64,000 nucleotides of DNA. Source: PALSA-505 sp963762615. Lineage in GTDB: Bacteria > Actinomycetota > Actinomycetes > Streptosporangiales > Streptosporangiaceae. Positions 8,065 to 17,262 of this stretch are shown in pieces. The translations under genes were made by a program, and so were the position numbers. Every line of letters begins with the position of its first letter. Positions within the stretch are counted from its first letter, which is position 1. Below the pieces are notes generated by a model that worked only from the letters and a program-made list of their open reading frames with translations, was not told the DNA's origin and ran no database searches. The stretch is from contig CAVXLG010000020.1 in assembly GCA_963762615.1 (NCBI GenBank), positions 496,001 through 560,000 on the forward strand. The letters run 5' to 3'.

Positions 8065-9645
8065 ATGAGCCAGGGTGCCGAGTCCGCGGCACTTCCGCCT
8101 CAGCCTGCGGTCGCACCGCGCCCGCAGGCGGGCCCGCCACGGCCCCGCCCGGGCCGGCCATGGCTGCCGCTGATCCCGGCGCTGGTCACGCTCGGCATTA
8201 CCCTCTTCCGGATCCAGGGACCATCCATCACGCGGGACGAGGACGCGACATTGCTGGCCGTCCACCGGACGTTCCCGCAGCTCGTCCGCATGCTGGGCAA
8301 CATCGATGTGGTGCACGGCGCGTACTACTCGCTGATCTGGGTGATCACGCGCGTGTTCGGCACCAGCGAGCTCGCGGTCAGGTTCCCGTCGGCGGTGGCG
8401 ATGGCGGTGGCGGCGGGCGGCGTCACGCTGCTCGGGCGGCGCCTGGTCTCGACTGAGGCAGGGCTGGCCGCGGGGTTCGTGTTCGCCGTCCTCCCGTCGG
8501 TGAGCTGGTATGCGGAAGACGCCCGCGATTACGCGATCGTGACCGCGCTGGCGGTGGCGGCGAGCTACGTCCTCGTCCGGGCCCTGGATGCGACCGAACG
8601 GCGGCGGCGCTGGCTGATCGGCTACGGGGTGATTCTGGCCTTCCTGGGTCTGGGCAACCTGTTCGCCCTGCTGATCGTCCTCGCGCACGCGGTGACGATC
8701 GCCTCGCGGGCGCGCCGTGATCCGGCCATCGGCCGCTCCTTCGTCGTGGGCTGGCTGGTGGCCGTCGTCGCCGCCGTCGTCGCTGTGAGCCCGGTGATCG
8801 TGGCCGGATACGCGCAGCTCCACCTGGTCAAGTGGATCAAGCCGGTCAGTTTCCGCGACGTGCGCAGCCTGATGCGGCTGGCTGGCACCCCGGCGCAGTT
8901 CTACCTCCTGGTCGGGATCACGGTGGTCAGCGTCGTCGCCGGGGCCGTGGCCGGTCGGAGTTGGCTGCGCGCGCACTGGCCGGAACGGCTGGTGGCGCTC
9001 GCGCTGCCCTGGCTGGTGCTGCCGCCGGCGGTGCTGCTCGTCGCCTCCCTGGCGCATCCCGTCTATAACTACCGTTACGTCGCCTTCTGCATCCCGGCAC
9101 TGGCGCTGGTGGCCGGCACCGCGCTGGCCGCGCTGGGCCGGATGGTCGGCGAGATCGGCGTGGTCGTCGTCGCGGTCGGCCTGATCGCGATCCTGGTGGT
9201 CGGGCTCCCGCTGCAGGTCGCCCAGCGCGGGCAGGACGGTCACGGCATCAACATCGAGAAAGTGAACCAGATCGTGGCCCGGAACGATCGGCCGGGCGAT
9301 GCCCTGCTCAACATCAACACCACCCCGCACGCCGTCTATGAGCGGGCGCTCGAGATCGCTTACCCGTACGGGCTCGCGCGGCTGCGCGACGTCAGCCGGG
9401 GCGAATCGGCGGCCCAGTCCGGGACGATCGGCGGCACCTTCGCCTCACCCCAGGTAGAGCGCAGCCGCCTGGCCACCGTGACCAGGCTCTGGGCCGTGGG
9501 CGGGCTGCAGAAGGACGTTCCCGTGCTGCATGGCCTGGGCTTCACGCTGGTCCGGCGCTGGCATGTCACCGGCGTATACATCCGTCTCTACACGAGGGAC
9601 CACGCCGGGTCGCGGGCTTCCGGGCACGCTCCGGCCAGCCACTAG
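8065..9645 (+). CDS. GT39-like membrane glycosyltransferase (dolichyl-phosphate-mannose-type)
   Basis: A 526-residue polytopic protein. The first periplasmic loop contains SITRDEDATLL, the acidic motif of PMT/GT39 enzymes, followed by VHGAYYSLIWVITRVFG and SELAVRFPSAV, which are standard for this family. About ten membrane segments lie between residues 30 and 390; the last 120 residues are soluble. An in-frame GTG at 8056 is an alternative start. The 134 bases to the divergent gene at 7930 should hold both promoters. Sugar and acceptor unknown. Confidence 0.82.
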   Translation: MSQGAESAALPPQPAVAPRPQAGPPRPRPGRPWLPLIPALVTLGITLFRIQGPSITRDEDATLLAVHRTFPQLVRMLGNIDVVHGAYYSLIWVITRVFGTSELAVRFPSAVAMAVAAGGVTLLGRRLVSTEAGLAAGFVFAVLPSVSWYAEDARDYAIVTALAVAASYVLVRALDATERRRRWLIGYGVILAFLGLGNLFALLIVLAHAVTIASRARRDPAIGRSFVVGWLVAVVAAVVAVSPVIVAGYAQLHLVKWIKPVSFRDVRSLMRLAGTPAQFYLLVGITVVSVVAGAVAGRSWLRAHWPERLVALALPWLVLPPAVLLVASLAHPVYNYRYVAFCIPALALVAGTALAALGRMVGEIGVVVVAVGLIAILVVGLPLQVAQRGQDGHGINIEKVNQIVARNDRPGDALLNINTTPHAVYERALEIAYPYGLARLRDVSRGESAAQSGTIGGTFASPQVERSRLATVTRLWAVGGLQKDVPVLHGLGFTLVRRWHVTGVYIRLYTRDHAGSRASGHAPASH

Positions 9646-9717
9646 CGACCCGCGCCTGCGGGAGATCCCGCCGGGGCACCCAACGGGAGGACGACCATCC
9701 GACAGACGCAGACCGGG

Positions 9718-11519
9718 GTGCGCAGGCGGCCCGGGCTCGCCGGGGCCCGGGCGACACGGTTCCGCCCTGTCGCCGTCCACCTCATGGTCCTCGCCGGCTA
9801 CCTGGCCCTCGGCGTGGCCGAGACGTGGCCCCGGGTCACCTACCTGGACGGGCGGCTGCCCGCCAACATCGACTCGTCCAGCTACCTGTGGGGCTTCTGG
9901 TGGGTGGCACGGCAGGTGCGGCATCTGGGCAACCCGTGGTTTACCGGCTACATGGCGGCTCCGGTGGGGACGTGGCTCGGGTACCACGCGCTGCTGCCGC
10001 TCCCGGGCCTGCTCATGACGCCGGTTACCCTCGCGTTCGGCCGGCCGTCTCGTTCAACCTGGTCGCCATCGCGCTGCCGGGCCTGCAGTGCTACGCACTG
10101 TACCGGGTGGCGCGGCTCTGGCTCCGGTCGCAGGTGGCCGCCATCGCGGCGGGCGCCTTCTACGGCGTTTCGTCGATGCTGACCTGGCAGGTCTGGATTC
10201 ACCTGAACGTCGCGGCCGGGGTGCTGTTCCTGCCGGTGGCCCTGGAGGCCGCGGTGCGGCTGCGGCGCAGGCCGCGCTGGGGCCAGGCGGTGATCCTCGG
10301 CGTGGTGCTCGGCGCCAGCCTGCTCACCGATCAGGAATCGGCGCTGCTCGCGTGGATCATCGCCGCGCTCGCGCTGCTGCCCTGGCTGGTCACGCGGCCG
10401 GAGCTGAGGAAGCTCGCGCTCGCGGCGGCCGCCGCCGTCTCCGCGCTGGTGGTGGCAAGCCCGCAGCTCATCGCCATGGTCCAGGAGTCGGTGGAGGGAG
10501 GCGGAGTGCACGCTCCGGCGCGCGCTCTCGCCGGGGCCTACCACCGGTACGGGGTGCCGCTGCAGGCGCTGGTCGCGCCGTCGCCCAGGCTGAACGACTT
10601 CGGCCTGACCAGCCTGGGCAACGCCTTTGACTATCGCCACTTCACCGACGGCCTGGTGACGTTCGGCGTGGTACTGACGGCGCTGGCCCTGTTCGGCCTG
10701 GTCGTCAACCGGCGGCGGCGCAACGCCTGGCTGCTGGCGCTGCTGTGGTTCGGCGCCGCCGCGCTGGCGCTCGGGCCCGCGCTGCGGGTCTTCGGCCACG
10801 TATACGTGCCGTTCCCGCAGGAGCTATCCGGCACCCGGGTGTCGGGGCTCATGCCGTACACCTGGTTCGTCCGGATCCCGGGCACGTCCTCGTTCCGGGA
10901 GGCCGACAGGTTCCTGTACCTCGGGCTGGTCCCGGCCGCGCTGCTGGCCGGGAGCGCGGTGCAGTGGCTGCTCGCCCGCGCCGTGCCGGTGCTGATCGTG
11001 GTCCTCGCGCTCGGGGTGCTCGAGGCGGGCTGGTCGAACAGCGGAGTCCCCTCGATGCCCGCGGCCCTGCCTGCCCTGGCCGGGCCGATCGCCGCCAGCC
11101 ATTCCAGCGCCATCGTCGTGGACGTGCCGTTCGGCCTGCGCGGCGGCATCGCGTCCTTCGGGTCGGGGCTGCCCCGGGGAGAGATGGTGCTGGCGACGGC
11201 CGACGGCCACCCGCAGGCGTCCTCGTACACGTCGCGGCTGGCGAACGCGACGATCACCCGGATGCGCCGGCACGCGTTCTACCGGGGGCTGGTGGCGATC
11301 CAGCACGGTCACCAGGTGAGCGCCGCGAAGGTGCCGGCGGCGCGGCGGGACGCGCGGGCCATGCGGGTCGGCTGGGTGCTGGTCTGGCAACGCGAAACCG
11401 GTCTCGACGCCTACCTGGCGGGTACCGGATTCCGGTTCGACTACCGGGCGGATGGCGTCTCGGTGTACCGGCCCGCGGCGGATTCCGGTGCCGCGCGCGG
11501 CGGCCAGGGCCGCCCCTGA
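9718..11519 (+). CDS. Polytopic membrane protein, putative GT-C glycosyltransferase (frameshifted)
   Basis: About 600 residues once a one-base gap near 10044 is repaired: the first frame ends LLMTPVTLAFG and the second continues AVSFNLVAIALPG. Adding one C restores FGPAVSFNL. It belongs with the gene at 6119: SSSYLWGFWWVA, then NPWFTGYMAAPVG, and a YTWFVRIPGTSSFREADRF block before the C-terminus. The start is uncertain: GTG 9718 has no ribosome binding site, whereas GGGAGG at 9685-9690 is ideally placed for an in-frame ATC at 9697, which may be a miscalled ATG or GTG. Confidence 0.7.
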
Positions 11520-11572
11520 GCCCGGGGACGAGGCGGCCGGGGCGGGCAGGCTGGGTCAATTACGCTTGACTG

Positions 11573-13222
11573 GTGTCCGTCGGTGACGGCGACGTTGCTG
11601 ATCCGGCCGCCGCGACGACGGCGGGCCGGACCGGGAGGCCGGGGCGCCGCCGGGACCGGCTAGCCCGGCGCCGCTGGGCGGGGCCGGGCGTTCTCGCCGC
11701 GTCGGCCGCCCTGATTTTCTGCGCCTGCCTGCTGCAGTCCCGTACCCAGCCGGTCAACTCCGACGGCGCGTCGATCGCCCTGCAAGCGTGGGCCATGCTG
11801 CACGGCAACCCCCTGCTGCACGGCTGGACCCTGTCCGACGTGTCCTTCTACACCACCGAGCTTCCCCAGTACATGCTGCTAGAGCTGGCCTTCGGGCTGA
11901 GCCCGGAGGTGATCCACATCGCCGCCGCGATGACCTACACGCTGCTCGTGGTGCTGGCGGCGCTGCTGGCCAGGGGTCACGCGCAAGGCCGCGAAGCCGT
12001 GGTCCGGATGGTCGTCGCGGCCGGCATCATGATCGTTCCCGCGCTGGGCACCGCGAGCAACGTCCTGCTGCTGTCGCCCGATCACACCGGCACGACCGTA
12101 CCGCTGCTGCTGGCCTGGCTGGTTATCGACCGGGCCAGGCCGCGCTGGTTCGTGCCGGTGATCGTCGGGACGCTGCTCGCCCTCACCCAGGTCGCCGACC
12201 AGGTTGCCTTGGCCGCCGGCGCTGCGCCGCTCGCGCTGGTCTGTGCCGTTCGCTGCGGCCAGCGCGTCGTCAGGCGCCGTCAGCGGCTGGCGTCGGCCTG
12301 GTATGAGCTCGCGCTCGCGGCCGCAGCGGTGATCTCTGCCGTGGCGGCCCGCCTGGCGCTGAGGGTCATCGCCCGCGGCGGGGGCTTCGTCCTGCACTCC
12401 GCGCACAGCGGGCTGGCTCAGCCGGGCCAGATACCCGGGCATGCGTGGCTGGCGGCGAAGGGCGTGGCCCTGCTGTTCGGGGCTGACTTCTCCGGCCAGC
12501 CGGGCGGGGCTTACGCGGCCGTCGCCGCGGTGCACCTGGCGGGCCTGGCGCTGGTCGTCTGGGCGGTGTGCGTGGCCGTGCGGCGGCTGGCCGCAGAGCC
12601 GGACCTTGTCCCGCCGATCCTCGTCACAGCGATCGCGCTGCTGCTGGGCGTCTACGTGTTCACCAGGCTGTCCCGCGTGTTCCTCGACGTGCGTGACATC
12701 TCCGCGGTGCTGCCGATGGGCGCGGCGCTGGCGGGCCGGATGCTGGCAGGCCCGCTGCTGGCCGGACGGCCGGTCATCAGGCGGCTGCTGCCGGTGCTGC
12801 TGGCGGCGGCGGTCGGGTACGCCGCAGTACTCGGCTACAACGTCACCCGGCCGCCTGCCGTCGCGGGCGCACAGCAGCTCGCCGCCTGGCTCGCCGCCCG
12901 CCATCTCCGCTACGGCCTCGGCGCCTACTGGCAGGCCAGCAGCGTAACGCTGGCCAGCGCTGAGCGGATTGCGGTCAGGCCGGTCCGGGTGTCCGGCGGC
13001 CGGGAGAAGGGCTATCTCTGGGAGGCGGAACGGTCCTGGTACAACCCGCGGGATCATTACGCGAGCTACCTCATTTACGGGCCGCGGGAAAGCGGTTACG
13101 TCACGATGCCCAGCGTGCTGGCCACGTTCGGCCGGCCCGCGCGTACCTACCATGTCGGCCCTGACACGGTCCTGGCCTGGAACGAGAATTTGCTGACAGA
13201 TATCCACGGCTGGGCAAGATAA
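11573..13222 (+). CDS. Polytopic membrane protein of unknown family, possible glycosyltransferase
   Basis: A 549-residue protein with about 11 membrane helices. The first outer loop reads NSDGASIALQAWAMLHGNPLLHGW, which recalls GT-C proteins but without their acidic pair. The C-terminal 110 residues are soluble (ARHLRYGLGAYWQASS to GPDTVLAWNENL). No Shine-Dalgarno precedes GTG 11573; TACGCT at 11561-11566 ends six bases before it, the spacing of a leaderless promoter. It follows the 9718 gene by 53 bases. I do not recognise a named family. Confidence 0.65.
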   Translation: MSVGDGDVADPAAATTAGRTGRPGRRRDRLARRRWAGPGVLAASAALIFCACLLQSRTQPVNSDGASIALQAWAMLHGNPLLHGWTLSDVSFYTTELPQYMLLELAFGLSPEVIHIAAAMTYTLLVVLAALLARGHAQGREAVVRMVVAAGIMIVPALGTASNVLLLSPDHTGTTVPLLLAWLVIDRARPRWFVPVIVGTLLALTQVADQVALAAGAAPLALVCAVRCGQRVVRRRQRLASAWYELALAAAAVISAVAARLALRVIARGGGFVLHSAHSGLAQPGQIPGHAWLAAKGVALLFGADFSGQPGGAYAAVAAVHLAGLALVVWAVCVAVRRLAAEPDLVPPILVTAIALLLGVYVFTRLSRVFLDVRDISAVLPMGAALAGRMLAGPLLAGRPVIRRLLPVLLAAAVGYAAVLGYNVTRPPAVAGAQQLAAWLAARHLRYGLGAYWQASSVTLASAERIAVRPVRVSGGREKGYLWEAERSWYNPRDHYASYLIYGPRESGYVTMPSVLATFGRPARTYHVGPDTVLAWNENLLTDIHGWAR

Positions 13223-13372
13223 ACGCCGCCCCGCGGGCCTATCGGTGCGCTCTTCCCGCCCGGTGAGTAGCGAGTTCGCGCAACCGGGCTAGGGCCCCCG
13301 TCACGGGCCCGTAACGGTCCCTCCGCTGCCTCATTGCGCGGCAGATAAATTGCCGACACACCCCGGAAAAGC

Positions 13373-13401
13373 TTGATCGCGCGCGGCAGGCTTCCTAATG
13401 T
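13373..13401 (+). promoter_or_regulatory. Promoter upstream of the SpoIID-lectin gene
   Basis: TTGATC (13373-13378) and TAATGT (13396-13401) are 17 bases apart. The pair lies in the 256-base gap 13223-13478, about 80 bases before the GTG start. I see nothing else certain in that gap, and no known riboswitch consensus. Confidence 0.5.
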
Positions 13402-13478
13402 CGCCCGGTGAGAGGCATGCCTGCGTACGGGTCACGCGACGATATGCCAGTCATTTCTGGCGGGGGAGAGGACCACGC

Positions 13479-15467
13479 GTGAGTTCCCAGGGGAGCACGA
13501 GAGCCCACCGGCGCCACATTCTGGCTGCGGTGGCCGCGCTCACCGCGGCTGGCCTGGCATTGACCAGCCCGGCAACAGCCGAAGCAGGCGCAGCGAGGCC
13601 GTCGGCTAACGCCCAGCGCGGAGCGCTGCAGCTGACCGGGCAGGTGCGAAATGGCACGCCGCTCGATGCCCGCCCCGGCGATATGCGGATAATCGTCCCG
13701 CAGGGCCTGCCCGTGGTCGCTCACGCGAGGGTGTCCATTCCGCAGCTCGGCCTGTCGGTGACCACGGACTCGCAGGGCCGCTTCGCGCTCTCCGTGCCGG
13801 CCGCCAGCGCCCGGCAAGGGGTATCTGTCACGGTGACGGCGGCGGGGCTCGGTGCCTGGAAGGAATCCGGCATCAAGCTGTCATCGGCTGGGCCGACCAG
13901 CATCTTTGTCGAGCTTCATCATGCTGCCCAGTCCCTTGCCGCGCGGCGGCCGGGCAACCAGGCCTACAACGGGCTGCTGCGGGCGGCCCCGTCGCGCGGG
14001 ACCCGGAAGGCCCTGCGCGTGTCCGGCAAGCCGAACGCGTACGTCCTCTGCGGGCATAACTCGTCGGGGTGGACCTCGCAGGCCCAACCACCACCCACTA
14101 TCCGGGTGTACATGACCGGGACCGGCAGGGTCGTCAGGTATGACTTCACGTTCTACATAGAGCATGTCCTGCCCAATGAGTGGGGCAGCGGAGCTCCCTC
14201 TGCGGCCCTGCAGGCGGGAGCGGAAGCGATACGCGATTATGCCTGGTTCTTCGTTCTGCATGGCAGCAAAGGGACCGCGGCGGGTGTTAACCCGTGCTCA
14301 TTCGATGTGGACGATACGACCGCCTACCAGGACTTCCAGCCCGGCGGCCCGGCGCCCGCTAACACGAATGCCGCGGTGACCAGCACCGGCAGCACGGTAT
14401 TCTCGCGCGGCGGCGCCATCACGGAGACCTCTTACTGCAGCAACTTCGTGACCGGCTGCGGTGCCGATTCACCGCCGGACAGCTGCGGACAGCTGTCCGG
14501 CGGCGGCGGCTCCATGTCCCAGATCGGCAGCGACTCGTGCGCCTTTGACGGATTCAGCTGGCAGAAAATCCTGACGACCTATTATCATCCCGGATACATT
14601 TTCTCGACGCAGGCGAAGGCCTACACGTTCTGGAAGGGGCGGAACGGGGCGCTGTACGAGGCGGGCGGCCCGGCCAACGGCCCGCCCGCGTGGCGGACCT
14701 GGCTGGGGATGGGACCGCTGGGGTCGGCCCCGTCCGCCGGGGTGGACGGGCACGGGAACACCTACGTCTACTGGGCAGGCACCGGGCGCCATCCCAGCCT
14801 CTACGAGGCGTACTGGAACGGCTCGCGGTGGGTCGGCCCGTTCGACCGGCACATGAAGCCGCTCGGATCGCAGCCCAGCGTGGCCGTCACGGCCGGCGGG
14901 AAGGCCTACGTGTTCTGGAAGGGGCGGAACGGGCCGCTGTACGAGGCGTCGGGGCGGGCCAACGGGCCGCTCAGCGGGCCGGTCTCGCGGGGGATGGGAC
15001 CGCTGGGGTCGGCCCCGTCCGCCGCGGTGGACGGCCAGGGGGACACCTACGTCTACTGGGCAGGCACCGGGACCCGTCCCAGCCTCTACGAGGGGTTCTG
15101 GAACGGCTCGCGGTGGGTCGGCCCGTTCGACCGGCACATGAAGCCGCTCGGATCGCCGCCCAGCGTGGCGGTCACGGCCAGCGGGCGGGCCTACGTGTTC
15201 TGGAAGGGGCGGAACGGGCCGCTGTATGAGGCGGGCGGCCCGGCCAACGGCCCGCCCGCGTGGGTGTCCTGGCGGGGGATGGGACCGATGGGGTCGGCCC
15301 CGTCCGCCGGGGTGGACAGTCACGGCGCCACCTACGTCTACTGGGCAGGCGACGGGGCCCGTCCCAACCTGTACGAGGGGTACTGGGACGGCTCGGCGTG
15401 GGTCGGCGCCTTCGACCGGCACATGAAACCGCTCGGATCGCCGCCCAGCGTGGCCGTACACGGCTGA
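13479..15467 (+). CDS. Secreted SpoIID/LytB-domain protein with PLL-type lectin propeller
   Basis: 662 residues. An N-terminal signal peptide (HRRHILAAVAALTAAGLAL) is followed by a beta-sandwich-like linker, then a SpoIID domain from about residue 207: IRVYMTGTGRVVRYDF, YIEHVLPNEW with the conserved Glu, and LQAGAEAIRDYAW. Cysteine pairs (NPCSF, SYCSN/TGCG, DSCAF) suggest disulfides outside the cell. Residues 379-662 are three 95-residue repeats, each holding two blades (FWKGRNGxLYEA and YVYWAGTG), six blades in all, as in PLL-like lectins. SpoIID proteins cleave glycan strands; here the propeller would bind sugar. GTG 13479 has GGAGAGG upstream. It stands alone between membrane glycosyltransferase genes. 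Confidence 0.85.
   Translation: MSSQGSTRAHRRHILAAVAALTAAGLALTSPATAEAGAARPSANAQRGALQLTGQVRNGTPLDARPGDMRIIVPQGLPVVAHARVSIPQLGLSVTTDSQGRFALSVPAASARQGVSVTVTAAGLGAWKESGIKLSSAGPTSIFVELHHAAQSLAARRPGNQAYNGLLRAAPSRGTRKALRVSGKPNAYVLCGHNSSGWTSQAQPPPTIRVYMTGTGRVVRYDFTFYIEHVLPNEWGSGAPSAALQAGAEAIRDYAWFFVLHGSKGTAAGVNPCSFDVDDTTAYQDFQPGGPAPANTNAAVTSTGSTVFSRGGAITETSYCSNFVTGCGADSPPDSCGQLSGGGGSMSQIGSDSCAFDGFSWQKILTTYYHPGYIFSTQAKAYTFWKGRNGALYEAGGPANGPPAWRTWLGMGPLGSAPSAGVDGHGNTYVYWAGTGRHPSLYEAYWNGSRWVGPFDRHMKPLGSQPSVAVTAGGKAYVFWKGRNGPLYEASGRANGPLSGPVSRGMGPLGSAPSAAVDGQGDTYVYWAGTGTRPSLYEGFWNGSRWVGPFDRHMKPLGSPPSVAVTASGRAYVFWKGRNGPLYEAGGPANGPPAWVSWRGMGPMGSAPSAGVDSHGATYVYWAGDGARPNLYEGYWDGSAWVGAFDRHMKPLGSPPSVAVHG
14616..15464 (+). 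repeat. Three in-frame 285-bp tandem repeats (lectin blades)
   Basis: Copies begin at 14616, 14901 and 15186, exactly 285 bases apart, the last one ending with the gene. Each encodes 95 residues with two blades. Long stretches are identical between copies, for example the coding for WVGPFDRHMKPLGS, which points to recent duplication or gene conversion. Confidence 0.88.
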
Positions 15468-15620
15468 GACGGGGCCGGGCGGCCCGGTGCAGCATGTAGC
15501 ATCACGAGAGGCCGGGCCTGGGCGCCGGAGCGCGGGGCGGGGCAGCGATCTGCCCTCCGATACCGCGTGCTGACCGGGCTTCCTGCGCCGTCGCCTCAGC
15601 CAAGCAGCGGGAGAAGCAGT

Positions 15621-17262
15621 GTGCGCGTACCGGAGCAGCCGGCCGTGAGCCGGGTCCCGCTGCCGCGCGCCGCGGGCCGGGCGGCCCAGCCCGTCGAGGG
15701 CCCGGGTCCGCGCCGGGGCCGGCTGACCCCGGTCGGCTGGGTGATCGTCGCGACGACGGCCCTGGCCCTCGGGCTCCGGCTGTTCCAGCTGAGCAGCCCC
15801 GGCCACCTGCTCGGAGTGACCGAGTATGACGACGGGGTGTACCTGGGCGCCGCCCTGCGGCTCGTCCACGGAGTGCTGCCCTACCGCGATTTCGTCCTGG
15901 TCCAGCCGCCGGGCCTGATCCTGGTCGATGACGCCGGTGGCGGCGCTGGCCAAGTGGACAGGCACCGCCTGGGCGATGGCGGTCGGCCGCATCCTCACCG
16001 CCTGCGCGGGAGCGGCCGCGGTGCCGCTGGCCGGGCGGCTTGTCCGGCACCGCGGCCTGCTGGCCGTCCTGATCACCTGCGGGATCCTGGCCGTCTACCC
16101 GGACGGCGTCGCGGCGGCGGTGACGGTGCTGCAGGAGCCGTGGCTGGTGCTGTGCTGCCTGGCCGGAGCGGTCGCCGTGTTCGACGGCGACCGGCTGGCC
16201 GGCAGCTGGCAGCGGCTCGCCTGGGGCGGGGCGGCTTTCGGCTTCGCGGGCGCGATCAAGATGTGGGCGGTCATTCCGGTGCTGGTGATCGCGGGCCTGT
16301 CCGCGCGGCGGCCGCGCCGGGCCGCCGCGTTCCTGGGCGGGACCGCGGCCGGGTTCCTCGTCCCCGTCGTGCCGTTCGCGGCCGTCAGCCCGGGCACCTT
16401 CTATCACGGCGTCATCGTGGCCCAGCTGGTCCGGGTGGACGACGTGCGGGTCTCCGCCTGGACTCGCCTGACCTCGCTGACCGGGCTGGACGGCCTGACC
16501 CCGGTCAGCGACCAGGCGGTGCTGATCGCCTCGATCGCCATCCCGGTGCTGGTGGTCGCCGCGTTCGCGGGAGCCTGGATCCTCACCCGCCAGCGGCCGC
16601 CTGCCCTGGACTGGTTCGCGCTGGTCACCGCCGTCCTGGTGGTGGCGGCGTTCATGTGGCCCGCCGACTTCTACTATCACTACGCGGAGTTCTTCGCGCC
16701 GTTCCTGGCCCTCTGCGTGGGACTGCCGGCGGCCAGGCTCGTGGCGGGCCTGCAGCGGGCGGACCGGCGGCCCGCCCGCCGCTGGCCCTGGCGGGCGGCC
16801 ACCGCCGTCGCGGTGGCCGCGATAACGGCGATGACGGTGTCCCAGGTGTACCACGAGGCCCGCGCGAAGGGCTCGGCCGACCAGTTCGCCGCGCTCCAGC
16901 GGGTGGTGCCGCCGGGCGCGTGCGTGCTCACCGACGAGGCGTCTTACACGATCGCGGCAAACAGGTTCATCTCCGATGTTCCCGGCTGCTCGCAGGTGGT
17001 CGACGGCGAGGGTACCGACCTCGCGCTGAGCGACGGCAAGAACGGGGTCACCGGAGCGGGCCGGGTGCCCGCCGTGCGCGCGGTCTGGGACCAGGCGCTG
17101 CGCAGCGCCCAGTACGTGTGGCTCTCCTCGAAGCTGGACAGCGTCGAGGCCAGGCGGATCGCCTGGACGCCCGCACTGCGCGCGTACTTCGCCAGCCACT
17201 TCCGGCCGGTCCGCGGGGCGGGCGTGCCTGCCAACCTGTACCGGCGCGCCGGTCAGCCGTAG
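15621..17262 (+). CDS. GT39/ArnT-like membrane glycosyltransferase, paralogue of the 4285-5934 gene (frameshifted)
   Basis: About 546 residues after removing one extra base near 15925, where the frame ending VQPPGLILV continues as MTPVAALAKW. It shares VTEYDDG, LPYRDFVLVQPPG, the repeated FLVPVVPFA helix and the C-terminal ACVLTDEASYTIAANRFISDV with the gene at 4285, so the two are paralogues. Start GTG 15621 has GGAGAAG upstream; GTG 15567 is an upstream option. Its end overlaps the convergent DUF1015 gene by 10 bases. Substrate unknown. Confidence 0.78.

Noticed and set aside
5756..8068. A 770-residue plus-strand frame antisense to two glycosyltransferase genes
   Set aside because: Composition is Arg/Pro/Gly/His-rich with no domain; the minus strand encodes typical membrane proteins.
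13223..13478. Possible riboswitch before the SpoIID-lectin gene
   Set aside because: The leader after the promoter is short and shows none of the conserved blocks I would expect of a cyclic-di-AMP riboswitch.
14616..15464. Regular repeats that might suggest a CRISPR array
   Set aside because: The period is 285 bases, in frame, and encodes lectin blades; there are no short spacers.
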